Below, one piece after another: positions 38,739 to 50,644 of a stretch of DNA of 60,000 nt. Under the pieces are notes generated by a model. That model was not told the origin of the DNA and did no database searches. It saw nothing but the letters and a program-made list of their open reading frames with translations. Made by a program: the position numbers and the translations under genes. Source of the stretch: Chrysomallon squamiferum (Eukaryota > Mollusca > Gastropoda > Neomphalida > Peltospiridae). The stretch is taken from positions 15,412,953 to 15,472,952 of the forward strand of contig CM022674.1 of assembly GCA_012295275.1 (NCBI GenBank), written 5' to 3'. Position 1 is the stretch's first letter; each line of letters begins with the position of its first letter.

Positions 38739-39699
38739 TAACAGATTTAATGTGCTCTTATAAAAAAATACTTAAAGATTCTTTAAAAATCTCCAGATAT
38801 TTATTTCTTTTAATCACTATTCATTTTTTAGTGATACCAAACTTTTTTTCGGTGTTCAGATAAACAGCAGATCATTAAAGTACAACCAATAGCGATAACA
38901 GACCTGCCCATTCGTTATCTTTATTTACGGACACGATATCAGTATTTCAGACAGAAAAACAAATCATAACAACAACAGCAGTAATGAAAATAGCAGCAGC
39001 AAGAATAACGATAGCTACAACAGAAATAAATAAATAATTCAATGTAAAACAACAGTATCAGTATTTTAAACTAATACGTGTATATATGTATATATCTGAT
39101 ATAATTGCCAGGTGCATTTTTAAAGTATCATCTCTAAATAAACACATAGATAAATAAATCGAATGAAAGCTCTACAGCCATTTCATGTTAGTGTGCAAGC
39201 GCAAAATGCCATGGCCGGACGTTGCGTTCCGTTTGCCATGACTTCAAACCTAATGCACAGTTTCCGGAAGAATGCGTAGCAATAACAGAGAATCAGTGTG
39301 GCCTATAAACGAAACTAGACACGTCCAACAGCTCAGGTAAGCTGATTTTCTGGAAATGTTATTATGCTGATTGATTCTGTTAACTATGATTATAACATTA
39401 AACGTGTTATTACTCATATTTATAAACAATAAGAACGTGACACTTTTGGTATTCTGCGATGGTTAATAACTAAGATTACCATTCTATGCCTGTGGTAAAT
39501 GCCCGTTTGTAAATCACGGAAGTATGTTAGATGTTCTCTATCCTTACAAATACGACTAGCAGCACAAGAGCAAATCATAAAAAATATTTAAATATTCAGT
39601 AAAAAGTTTGCTTATAAGGCCATCATCGAAATTTCAAGATAAATTTCTAACTTAGATTTCATTGGTTAATATTCATTTGTTTCTTTCTTTATTTATTTA

Positions 39700-39763
<64 letters not shown>

Positions 39764-39905
39764 TATTTTCTTTATTTATTTATTTTTTATTTTCTTTCTT
39801 TATTTATTTTTTTTAATTTTATGCATTTTTTTTTTTTTTTTTTTCTTTTTTTTTTCGTTTTTTTTTTCTTTTTTTTTTTTTTTTTTTCTAAAAATCCCAC
39901 GAGGG
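37430..39905. other. Intergenic, microsatellite-rich
   Basis: (AAT)/(ATC) tracts lie at about 38055-38100. Long (ATT), (ACT/CCT) and (AAT) tracts lie at 38530-38650 and 38692-38735. A T/ATT-rich run occupies 39690-39895, ending right where homology to PARP copy 1 begins. More complex sequence at 38280-38470 includes a repeated AAAGACCGCGA motif. The segment at 39180-39340 has TATAAA at 39304 and a CAG/GTAAGC donor-like site at 39337. These are too close together to be a promoter and first exon. No coding exon supported. Confidence 0.55.
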
Positions 39906-40235
39906 AATCTTATTAATTTTTAAATATCGATTGTCTATTTTATGTTCATAATTTTATTTTCAGTGGATTTAAACATGTACAAGAAAGAGGTGGAATGCTT
40001 AACAGACAGAAATTTACAAATACATCCGAAACTGACCGAAGTTTTTATAATTCAGTGTTAAAGGTACTTTCTATAAAACGAGCCATATTTATATTTAATG
40101 ATGACAATGCCACAGCTGGTGAAAATTTCAGATAAAGCACTGATTGATTGTTAAATATTATTGTTTTATTTTGATGAATTTGATCATACGAACGTCTTGA
40201 AACAAGTGGGTGACATTACAAAGATTATTTTCCAG

Positions 40236-41620
40236 AACATGACAAAGTGTGTAGATATTTAGAACGAAGGACAGTGTTACAGACTACACTATTTTCGACA
40301 ACATCCGATGAAGCAAGTGAAGAGGAAATCTTGAAAACATTCCAATATACAAACAGCAGAGAATGTCAAGCTGCTAGATGTAGAGGTAGTAGAGAAAACG
40401 ATGGTTTATGTAGAGGTAGAAGAAAAATACGTGATTCTAATAAAGCAGCACAAGAAACAGATGTGGAGAAAAGAGGAACACGTGAAATGCTTAGAAGACA
40501 TAATCTGACAGACAGTTTTCAGACTGACCAAAGGTTAAAACAAAGAACAGCTTCACAGACTAATTTATTCTCGACAGCTGCTGCAGAGTCTGGCAGTGAT
40601 GATCATGACGGTTCAGAAGTTTATACACCCAAAAAATCCAACAGAAGACGGCGACATAGAAAAAATGTCAAACACCAAGAACCAGAAAAAGTGGAAACAA
40701 CACAGACAAAAGAAGAAATAATATTCAGAGAAAACAAAGATGTCAGCAGTGGACGTTTAACTGGAAGAACAAAATCACAATCAAGTCTCTGTTCTTCCTC
40801 AACTACTGGAGATTTGGATAACCTTAAACATGATAATAGTGAGGACCAGGAGAAGGAAAATGAAATTATTGGCACAGTGTTGAACATTCTTCTTGAAAAA
40901 TTTAATGGACGTGCAGAGATCTCGAATCTGATGAAAGAAACCAGTCTTCCTGTAGAAGCTAAACGTGTTTCATGGTTTTATAAATATAGCAAACACTTTT
41001 TGCTTTTCACAAAGGATAGCAAAATTAAATTTGTTTCTGTGTTTTCAAGATATGCCAGAATTTGTCACTATTACAATACTTCTCAGTGTAGAAAAAAACC
41101 ACTGCGGGTTTCTTCACATATGTACACAGTTTGTACTAGGTCAGTGTAAACGCTCCACTGGTAAGTGTCTTTCACACAATTTTTTTGACGAGAGAAATAA
41201 GAATCGCATTGATCAGATAGGTTTGGGACTTTTAAAAAATAAGGACATTGCCAACGTTGTGAGATGCAGCACCCCTGAATGGTGTGAAAAATATCAGAAT
41301 GGTATCAAACATGATAAGTATTGTCCACTCATTCATGTCTGTAGAAAAGACGACTGCAATAAGATGTGTGGCTTAGAACATGACATCAAATCATCTGAAC
41401 ACAACCAGTGGGTCCTTAGAATGTTTTACATGAACCACCATAGAGTTCATATACTTGAACAAATGCTTCTTTGCAAATTTAATGAGAATTATCAACAGAA
41501 TGAAACAAGAGGTTCATATGACTGCAAACCTTCGGATGAGAGCACAACACCAAAGAAAGGAATCAGGGGTATAGAGAGGACCACAGTCGTATGTACAGTA
41601 AAAACAAGCCTGTCACTTTC
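40236..41620 (+). other. Copy 2: N-terminal linker, winged-helix and CCCH zinc-finger region
   Basis: After RYLERRTVLQ and a vestigial RG motif comes a polar linker, then LLEKFNGRAEISNLMKE, followed by WFYKYSKHFLLF. This matches the position and style of the winged-helix segment before the CCCH fingers in ZAP/PARP12. Finger-like clusters follow: ICHYYNTSQC with CGFLH; CTQFVLGQC with CLSHNF; RCSTPEWC; HVCRKDDC with CGLEHD. They run in one frame only after skipping one A at 41092-41098. These fingers bind RNA in ZAP. The exact Cys/His spacing is less regular than canonical C-x7-C-x6-C-x3-H, so the number of working fingers is uncertain. Confidence 0.7.
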
Positions 41621-43493
41621 ACAGCAGAAACAACTTGATATGAAGGTGAACGCTGATCCACCTCGAATTTCACAACAAAAAGAACTTGATATGAAACTAA
41701 AAGCAGATACACCTCAAATTTCACCGCAGATACAATTTAATATGAAAGTGAAAGAATATCCAGTACAAGATTCACACCAGAAACAATTTGATGTGAAAGT
41801 GGAAGTAGATCCAGTACAAGATTCACTGGAGAAACAAGTTAATGTAAAAGTGGAAGCAGATCCAGGTCAGGTTTCACACCAAAAACAACAGGATATAAAA
41901 GTAAAAGCAGATCCAGTACAAATTTCACACCAAAAAACAAGGTAATGTAAAATTGGAAGCAGACCCAGTGCAGATTTCGCAGCAGAAACAACAAGATGTA
42001 AAAGTAAAAGCAGATGCAGTAGAAGCTTCACAGCAGAAACAACTTGATGTGAAAGTAAAAGCAGACCCAGTACAGATTTCGCAGCAGAGACAAATTGATG
42101 TGAAAGTGGAAGTAGATCCAGTAGAAATTTCACAGCACAAACGACTTGATGTCAAAATCAAAGCAGACCCAGTACAGATTTCGCAGCAGAGACAAATTGA
42201 TGTCAAAGTGGAAGCAGATCCAGTACAGGTTTCACAGCAGGAACAACACGATGTAAAAGACAAAGCAGATCCAGTACAAGTTTCACAGCAGAAACAATTT
42301 ACTGTGAAAGTAAAAGCAGATCCAGTACAAGTTTTGCAGTAGAAACAACTAGATGCGAAAGCTGAGGCAGATCCAGTACAGGAGTTGAACCAGAAACAAC
42401 TTAACGTGATTGTGAAAGCAGATCTAATACAAGTTTCACAGCACAAACAACTTAATGTAAAAATGGAAGCAGATCCAGTACAGATTTCGCAGCAGAAACA
42501 ACTTGATGTCAAAGTAAAAGCAGATCCAGTACAAGATTCACAGCAGAAACAACTTGATGTGAAAATGGAAGCAGATCCACTACAAGTTTCAAAGAAGAAA
42601 CAATTTGAAATGAATGTGAAATCAGATCCACCTCAAATTTCACAGAACAAACAACTTGATGTAAAAATCAAAGCAGACCCAGTACAGATTTCGCAGCAGA
42701 GACAAATTGATGTGAAAGTGAAACCAGATCGAGCACAGGTTTCACAGCAGAAACAACAAGATGTAAAAGTAAAAGCAGATCCAGTACAAGATTCACAGCA
42801 CAGAGAACTTAATGCGAAAGTAAAAGCAGATCCAGTACAGGTTATACAGCAGAAACAACTTGATGTCAAAGTAAAAGCAGATCCAGAACAAGTTTCACAG
42901 CAGAAACAACTTGATGGGAAAGCGAAAGTATACCTAGTACAAGCTTCACAGCAGACACAAATTAATGTGAAAGTGAAAGCAGATCCAGTACAGGTTTCGC
43001 ACCACAAACAATTTGATGTGAAAATGAAAGTAGATCCAATACAAGTTTCACAGCAGAAACGACTTGATGTGAAAGTCAAACCTGATCCAGCAAAACGATC
43101 ACAACAGAAACAGGTTGATGTCAAACTGAATCCAGATACACCTCAAATTTCAAAGCAGAAACAATTTGCCGTGAAAATTAAAACGGATCCAATACAATTT
43201 TTACAGCAGAAATCACTTGATGTAAAAGTGAAAGCGGATCCACCTCAAACTATAAAACAGAAACAACTTGAGCTGAAAGCGAAAGTAGATCCAGATATAA
43301 CTCAAATTTCACAGCAGAAACAACATGATATCAAAGTAAAAACAGACCCAGTACAAGCTTCACAGAATAAACAATTTGATGTACAAGTGAAAGGAGACCC
43401 ACCTCAACTGTCACAGCAGAAACACCTTGATGTCAAAATGAAAGCAGATCTGGTACAAGTTTCACACCAGCAACAACTTGATGTGAATGACAG
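41621..43493 (+). repeat. Coding minisatellite, 51 bp / 17 residues, about 36 copies
   Basis: A 51-bp unit encodes KQLDVKVKADPVQVSQQ with variation, repeated about 36 times inside the large exon between the CCCH region and the first WWE domain. Most variation is amino-acid substitution that keeps the D-V-K-V-K-x-D-P-x-Q pattern, so the unit was probably under protein-level constraint while it spread. One frameshift (41932) and one TAG (42340) interrupt it. Copies 1 and 3 have no such array. The antisense frames read as Cys-rich proteins and are shadows. Confidence 0.93.
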
Positions 43494-43519
43494 CCTTGAA
43501 ATAATGAATTACAACAATG

Positions 43520-44937
43520 AAATAGAAGGTCTGCTTTGTGAGAAATGTGTATGGAGTCAGTGTGTAATACATTCAAATACATATAAACAAAGATATTTAC
43601 CTTACCAGTGGCAGGTGATGATTTGTGAGAAATGGGTGAACTTTGACATAGTGGAGAATGAGATGATCGAGCAGTGTTTTTGTAGTCTGAAGTCAGATAC
43701 AGGAAATATAGAAGTGAGTTAAAAACAACCAGAAGCGATAATTTGAATTTTATTTATGTGTAATAAAGTATAAGTTTTAATAACAGTCACATATCTGAAT
43801 CTTACTTTGCTGCGGTTTTGTTTCAGAGTACATCCTTGAGAAGTTATTGGCCACTGGATCAGTCCTCGTTGGGTCCTATTCTGACCAGTGCGACAATCTC
43901 TTCTCGTGATGAAAATGTACGTATCAAAAATCCTTTGAAAAATAATAGTTGATTAAGCTATCTGAGATTTGAACTCTTGTTTTATTAATATTCGTCTACT
44001 ACTTTTAATACTTACTACTGCACAACAATATATAAGAATGTTATGAATGTTAATCCTACTAACACACACACACAGACACACACTTAGTAAATTATTAGTA
44101 GGGGTACAAAAAGTAATAGTACAGTTATATGTACACTTTTTTCAGTGTTCAGTGGCCAGTAAGTTCGTTCCAATTCTTGTTGATTTTGTCTTAATGACCG
44201 CATCCATTTCCTTGCAACCGAGAAACCTCGAGGTCAAAGTTCAGCGTCTTTCGACACCATCGTATGTCACTGGACAAGAAGACAACTTCACTCAGCTGAC
44301 ACAGTGGTGTTGGTATTTTGATGCAGACTTCGGAAATTGGCTGCCTTATGAACCAGTGAATGTTCACTTTATTTCATTGTAGAACTATTTTATATTTTTT
44401 ATTTTTATATTTACAACTGCTCCAAATAAAGAATCAAAAAGAAAAACAAAACTCCTTAAAATTTTATGTATGAAAGATATGTGATATTTAAAGAATTTGT
44501 TTTATGTGGGCGAAATCAAACTTTATAAAACATAGTTTTAAAAAAGGAAATAAAAATGTTCATGATAATGTCTAGAACATTGTGTTTCTTATATATTATT
44601 AGTGATCAAATAAAAAGGATCTGTTGTATCCATTGTATACATACATATCATACATATCACATCACATCACGTAACCTGACATTACATAACACATAACATA
44701 CTCTAATAGTATTTAAAAAAATAACATTTGGTGTTTATTATAGGAAAATCTGCAGTATACTCTTGAACTGAAGTATTTGGCTGGGCAACCATTTTATAAC
44801 TTCGAAACAGACCAGTTTCAGTATGAAATCAGTTTTAGCGAGATGACCCAAACAAATCTGAAAACATTAAAACAAAGACGACTTCTGAGGAGACCTGCAT
44901 TTATTTCCATTGATGATGTACAGAGACCAAAAATATT
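43520..44937 (+). other. Copy 2: two WWE domains across four exons
   Basis: WWE 1 starts in the large exon (LCEKCVWSQC, YQWQV, WVNFD) and continues through the 90-bp exon 43827-43916 into 44146-44355, ending in VQRLSTPSYV, the usual link between the two WWE domains of this family. WWE 2 is WCWYF, NWLPYEP in exon 44146-44355, continued by ELKYLAGQPFYNFE and LKTLKQRRLLRRP in 44744-44937. In PARP12-type proteins tandem WWE domains bind ADP-ribose. No frame break was seen in this part. Confidence 0.8.
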
Positions 44938-45089
44938 GTAAGTAGAAAAATAGTGTATAAGAACAATAATTTTGGATTATATCCTGATTTTAGATTCTTT
45001 CTAAAATATTTTATATCGTTATGCCATATCTCATTATCCTAGTTCATTATTTCTACAAAACTTTATTTTTGCTTTCCGTATCATTTTTA

Positions 45090-45191
<102 letters not shown>

Positions 45192-45232
45192 TTTATTCAT
45201 ATATTTATTTTTTATTATTTAACAAAATCCAG

Positions 45233-47100
45233 ATCCCACCCATGTCTTTTGTCCAAGAAGCCTGCATGTTCTGCAACTCTCCCAGACAACTGGTGGCCTC
45301 TAGACTGTTACCAGCCAGTATAATTGGTCAAATTAGACTTTGATTGCTTGATGAAAGATGAGGAGATGAAAACCGTGATGAAGTTATTTTTTTCTACCAT
45401 GAACAAATCGGAAGTAATATTGAAATATTTATTTCGCATCCAAAATCTACCACTGTGGAAAAAATACTGCAGGTAGGAATGCCTATTTTATGATACTGTG
45501 TACATTTAGGTAATACAAAAAAAAAAAAAAAAACCCACCCTAACTATATTCTGCAAACTTCAAGATATTTTTTTTTTATTATTATTTATTTATTGTTATT
45601 ATGGGTATTGTTGATCTTATTATTAGTAGTAGTAATGTTTTGTCATCTAGTCGTAATTAATAAGAAAATATAGCATGAAAAAGACTAAAGTTGCATTTTT
45701 TCATAAATTTTTATTCTAAGTTTTTGTATAGAAGCATTGCCAGAAACAAATAAAATAAAATGCAGCTATCACTTCTTCATGTATGCTACGATGTCACACC
45801 TGTTATGGAAAATGATATCATCTTATTGTAATACTTTTTCATTAACAAAATATAGATTGATACAATTTGGAATAATACAAATTTATTTGAGTTCATTTGT
45901 TCCGCATTAGATACAAGTATTCAACATGTATGTTCCCATTAAATAAATAATCAATGATAGATAGTTATTCAGTATATAGTTACTAAGTAAATAATCAGTG
46001 ACAGATATTTCACCGGCATATACTCATTAAATAGATAATCAATGATCGATATCTAAACAGTATGTTCTCGTTAAATAAGTAATCAGTGATAGATATTTAA
46101 CCAGTATGTTCTGGTTAAATAGATAATCAGGGATAGGTATTTAATCCGCATTTACTCATTAAATAAATAATCGAGAGTTAGTATATTTTAACACTAATTT
46201 AATTAATATTTTCTAGAACTAATTAAATAAATGATTGATTTACAATTGCAAACATTAGATATTTCGTTTGCTTCAGTAGTTTTGGAAACAACAAGATAGC
46301 AATAGAAGATTTATCAATTCGTAAAAAAAAGAAAGAAAAACAAATCTTTATAAATTGGTATCCAAATATTGATGATAGAAAATTTATCAGTAGTTTTGTG
46401 AAATAAATATTTACCATCCATTGATTGCGGAATGAAACTTAATCACTATACTTGAACAGCGATATGCAAAAAATATGTTTGACCACTAGTATCGTAGAAA
46501 AGCAATCAAATACTGTAGTTCAGTTACTATAAAATAAATTGTAACGAAAACAAAACATTAAATCTAGCTGAGCAGTAAGCAGTAATATTTCTTAATTATT
46601 ACGAATCTTAAGAGGCTAAAATTTAAGATTTTTTTTGTTGTTTTTTTGCAGCATGAGAAAAGTAATGTTGATGAACAGGGATGAAGAAGGAGATATTAAT
46701 GAAAGATTTCTCTTTCATGGAACTAGTGGTGACATCAATGTCATACGTGAAACAACATCGACTTCAGACTGAACGGCAAACGTGGAACAAAGTACGGAAA
46801 GGGAGCTTATTTTGCCCGTGATGCCAAATACAGCCACTGGTACACCTCAGGCTCGCTTTGTTTCACGTTCATTTCAAAGGTTCTTGTAGGCCAGTATGCA
46901 AAAGGTGAAAGTTCCTATTGCCGGCCTCCTTCTAGGAAAGGACATGTTCTTTATGATTCCTGTGTCAACGATGTACACAATCCATCAGTTTTTGTAATCT
47001 TTGACACTTCACAGATTTACCCAATGTTTCTACTTGGATATTCTGTGAAGACAAGACCAGAATTTTCTTCATCAAGCTCCTCAGTACCGTCTTTTCAGGC
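45233..47100 (+). other. Copy 2: PARP catalytic domain exons
   Basis: Exon 45233-45472 gives the start of the domain (LPDNWWPLDCY, FFSTM, FRIQNLPLWKKYC) with a TAA at 45321-45323. Exon 46652-47722 gives FLFHGT (triad His), GKGAYFARDAKYSHWYT (triad Tyr) and PSVFVIFDTSQIYP. Aligned to PARP1, the third triad position is Val rather than Glu. PARP12-like mono-ADP-ribosyltransferases also lack Glu here, so at best a mono-transferase is predicted. Relative to copy 3, several codons and the frame are lost at about 46745-46765, between the His and Tyr motifs, so this copy cannot encode an intact domain as it stands. Confidence 0.8.
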
Positions 47101-47228
47101 CTCTATTCCGATCAGAAGTGCTCAAGTACCCAATTTGTATTGGAATCAATTCCTCCCTCCATTCCTGTATCCACCGTTCCCTCCACCAGTTCTACTTTCC
47201 CTCCACCACAGTTCCTTTTCACCACTCT

Positions 47229-47690
47229 TTCACAGTTCTACTTCAACAGCAAATCCTTCCAACATTCCACCACTCTTTCACAGTTCTACTTCAACAGCAA
47301 ATCCTTCCAACATTCCACCACTCTTTCACAGTTCTACTTCTACAGCAAATCCTTCCAACATTCCACCAATATTTCACAGTTCTACTTCTACAGCAAATCC
47401 TTCCAACATTCCACCAATATTTCACAGTTCTACTTCTACAGCAAATCCTTCCAACATTCCACCACTCTTTCACAGTTCTACTTCTACAGCAAATCCTTCC
47501 AACATTCCACCAATATTTCACAGTTCTACTTCAACAGCAAATCCTTCCAACATTCCACCACTCTTTCACAGTTCTACTTCTACAGCAAATCCTTCCAACA
47601 CTTTACCACTCTTTCACAGTTCTGCTTCTACAGCAGATGCTTCCAACATTCCACCAATATTTCACAGTTCTACTTCTACAGTAAATAATT
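47229..47690 (+). repeat. Coding minisatellite, 48 bp / 16 residues, 10 copies
   Basis: The unit FHSSTSTANPSNIPPL (or IPPI) is repeated about 10 times after the PARP domain, up to the stop codon at 47722. It is Ser/Thr/Pro-rich and predicted disordered. Copies differ by few bases, so the expansion is recent. Family members normally end at or shortly after the PARP domain. Copy 3 has no such tail. Confidence 0.92.
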
Positions 47691-47722
47691 CACCAAGTTC
47701 AACTTCTACTATATACAGCTAA

Positions 47723-48300
47723 CACATCAAACTGATGTGTGCTTCAAATGCCTTTATATCTATCAATATTTATTACTGTAAAAATGCATATTTAGCATAT
47801 GTTTTATTAAAGATAAAGATAATATTAATATGAATTTTAATGATAACAAGTGGACAATGTGTAGGTAGTGGTTCCAGTTCACTGCTTTGCCTGTATATCT
47901 ATAATATAGACAAGAATACCTTGTTGTCTGGATGGTTATTTTGTTTGTTGTGTTGGGAAATGTTCGTATATACACAAAGCATTATACTGCAGGGGTTGGG
48001 TGACAGCAGGATACACAAATGTTTGCATTACAAGACTGTATGGGTCAGTAGGATACACACATGTTTGCATTACAAGACTGTATGGGTCAGTAGGATACAC
48101 AAATGTTTGCATTACAAGACTGTATGGGTCAGTAGGATACACACGTTTGCATTACAAGACTATATGTGTCAGTAGGTCACACACAAAATTACATTAAACA
48201 GGCGAGGAGTCAGAAGGATACACAAATAATTATATTACACTGGTATATGGTCAATAGTGTACACAAAGAATAACATTACACATGTTATCAGTAAGTAGTA
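47723..48300. repeat. Intergenic 42-bp tandem repeat between copies 2 and 3
   Basis: At about 47998-48180 a 42-bp unit (core TTTGCATTACAAGACTGTAT, then GGGTCAGTAGGATACACA) is repeated four to five times. The rest of the interval is AT-rich and non-coding. Homology between the PARP copies starts only at ATGCGTAGATATTC (48314), so the 5' flank of copy 3 is unrelated to those of copies 1 and 2. Confidence 0.85.
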
Positions 48301-48450
48301 TATACATAACAATATGCGTAGATATTCAGAACGAAGGTCAGTGTTACAGGCTTCATCCTATTCTACAACTTCCAAAGAAACATATGAAGATGAAGCCTTG
48401 GAAAGATTTCAAAATACGAATAGCAGGAAAAGACAAAGTGTAAGACATAG

Positions 48451-49257
48451 CGGTAGAGGAGAATGGGATGGTTTTAATAGAGGTAGAGGAGAATGGGATG
48501 GTTTTAATAGAGGTAGAGGAGAATGGGATGGTTTTAATAGAGGTAGAGGAGAATGGGATGGTTTTAATAGAGGTAGACGTAAAAGGTGTGCTTTTGACAG
48601 AGGTAGAAAACAAAGACGTGGCTTTCGTAGAGGAGAAGGGCATGGTTTTGATAGAGGTAGAGTAGAATGGGATGGTTTTAATAGAGGTAGAGGTAAAAGG
48701 TGTGTTTTTGACAGAGGTAGAGGACAAAGGGCTGATTTTAATAGAGGTAGAGGAGAAAGGGGTGGTTTTTATAGAGGTAGAAAACAAATACGTTGCTTTC
48801 GTAGAGGAGAAAGGGGAGGATTTGGAAGGGGTAGAGGAGAATGGGATGGTTTTGATGAAGACAAAGGAAAATGGTATGGTTAAGATGGACGTAGAGGAGA
48901 ATGGGATGGTTTAGATTGAGGTAGAGGAGAATGGGATGGTTCTGATAGAAGTAGAAGAGAATGGGATGGTTTTGACAGAGGTAGAGGAAAAAGAGGTGGC
49001 TTTTATAGAGGCAGAGGAGAAAGGGATGATACTGGTACAGGTAGATGAGAACGGGATGGTTTAGATGAAGATAGAGGAGAATGGGATGGTTTCTATGGAT
49101 CTAGAGGAGAAAGGGATGGTTTTGGTAGAGGTAGAGGGGAATGGGGTTATTTTGGTAGAGGTACAGGTGAATGGCATGGATATGGTAGAGGTAGGGGAAA
49201 AAGGAGTGGTTTTGAAAGACGTGAAAGGGATGGTTTTGGTAGAGGAGAAAGGAGTGT
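48451..49257 (+). repeat. Coding minisatellite, 30 bp / 10 residues, RG-rich, about 26 copies
   Basis: A 30-bp unit encodes RGRGEWDGFN, with variants such as RGRGERGGFY and RGRGKRCVFD. Copies 1 and 2 carry a single related motif at the same place (ENDGLCRGRGK), so this array grew from that motif. RG/RGG stretches bind RNA and are arginine-methylation sites in other proteins. Three stop codons (48881, 48917, 49046) lie within the array in the frame shared by flanking sequence. The first four units are identical at the DNA level, a sign of recent growth. Confidence 0.92.
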
Positions 49258-50644
49258 TTCTAATAAACATTCACAAGAAACAGACTGGCACAGAAGAAGA
49301 CGACATGAAATGACCAGCAGCGATAATCCTACACACAGTTTTCAGTCTGACCAATGGTTAAAAGAAAGAACAGATTCACAGACTAGTCTATGGTATTCAG
49401 CTTCTGGAGAGTATGGCAGTGATGATTCCTCAAGGACTGCTTATTCGGATTCTACTGAAAATGATGATAGTGAGGACCAGGAGGAGGAAAATTAAAATGA
49501 TTTACATACTGTGGAAGATTATTCTTAACAAGTTTAATGGACGTACAGAGTTCTCGAAACTGATGAAGGTAAACAGTCTTCCTGTAGAAGCTAAAAATGT
49601 TTCATGGTTTTATGAACATGAAGAAGACCTTTTGCTTTTCACAGAGAACAGGAAAATTAAAATAGTTTCTGTGTTTTCAGATTATGCCAGAATTTGTCAC
49701 TATTACAATACTTCTCAGTGTAGAAGAAAAGACTGCGCTTTCTTCACATATGTACACAGTTTGTACTACGTCAGTGTAAACGCTCTTCTCGTCAGTGTCT
49801 TTCACATAATTATTTTGACAAGAAAAATAAGAATAGCATTGAGGAGATAGGTTTGGGATATTTGGAAAATAAGATCATTGCAAAGGTTGTCAGATGCAGC
49901 ACCCCTGAATGGTGTGAAGAATATCAGAATGGTATCAAACATGATCAACACTGTCCACTATTTCATATCTGTAGTAAAATATGTGGCTTAGAACATGACA
50001 TCAAGTCATCTGAACACAACCAGTGGGTGCTTAAAATGTTTAATTTATGTGATTTCCCTGAATCTGTTCTCACCAACATGCTTCTGTCCAGAGAACTGAA
50101 TTACAAGCATGAAAAGGAAAATAAAAAGAAAATGACGGATGCTGTTGAAAGTTCAGAAAAGAAAGGTGAAACTCATGCTGAAGAACTCTGTGATCAAGTT
50201 CAGCAACAAATGCTAAACAATGAGAAACAATCTGCTGAGGCTAAAGTCATAGATCGTCCAGTTCCTAAACCCCGCATAAAGTCTCTGCCTTCCGTTGCCG
50301 TCGCTTCTGGTGGAATATCTCGTGAATCACACTATAATGATGTTGAGGAGGTTTATTTTGCAATATCCCAGTTATCACATGACAGTAATGTGGAAGAAGA
50401 GTCCGTTGAAAATTCCCAGCGATCAAATGACAGTGACGAAGAAGCAGGTCCTAAGTGCAGTGATCTCTGTGAGAAATACATCTGGAGTCAATATTCCAAA
50501 ACTTCACACTGCCATGGACCTAATCGTTTACCATACCTCTGGCTGATAAAGATGCAAGGACGGTGGATTTCCTTTGATGAAATGGAAAATGAAAAGATAG
50601 AAAGATCATTTTGTGACCGCGATAGAAAAATAAGTGATGTTAAG

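Noticed and set aside
39301-39340. TATA box and first non-coding exon of PARP copy 2
   Set aside because: TATAAA and the donor-like CAG/GTAAGC are about 30 bp apart, leaving no room for an exon.
41091-41100. Programmed ribosomal frameshift at the A7-C run in the CCCH region of copy 2
   Set aside because: The run is not in the codon register of a -1 slippery heptamer, the needed shift is +1, and copy 3 has a different break nearby; decay or read error is simpler.
41925-43124. Minus-strand Cys-rich reading frames (repeated CFCCETCTGSAFTFT), looking like a metallothionein-like protein
   Set aside because: They are the antisense of the 51-bp coding minisatellite of PARP copy 2; the sense strand carries the recognisable protein.
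47118-47688. Alternative long plus-strand frames over the 48-bp repeat
   Set aside because: A 48-bp period keeps every frame open; only the frame continuous with the PARP domain is supported.
48353-48914. Alternative frames (for example repeated MVLIEVEEN, or minus-strand STSIKTIPFS) over the 30-bp RG repeat
   Set aside because: A 30-bp period keeps frames open by repetition; the RG frame agrees with flanking homologous sequence.
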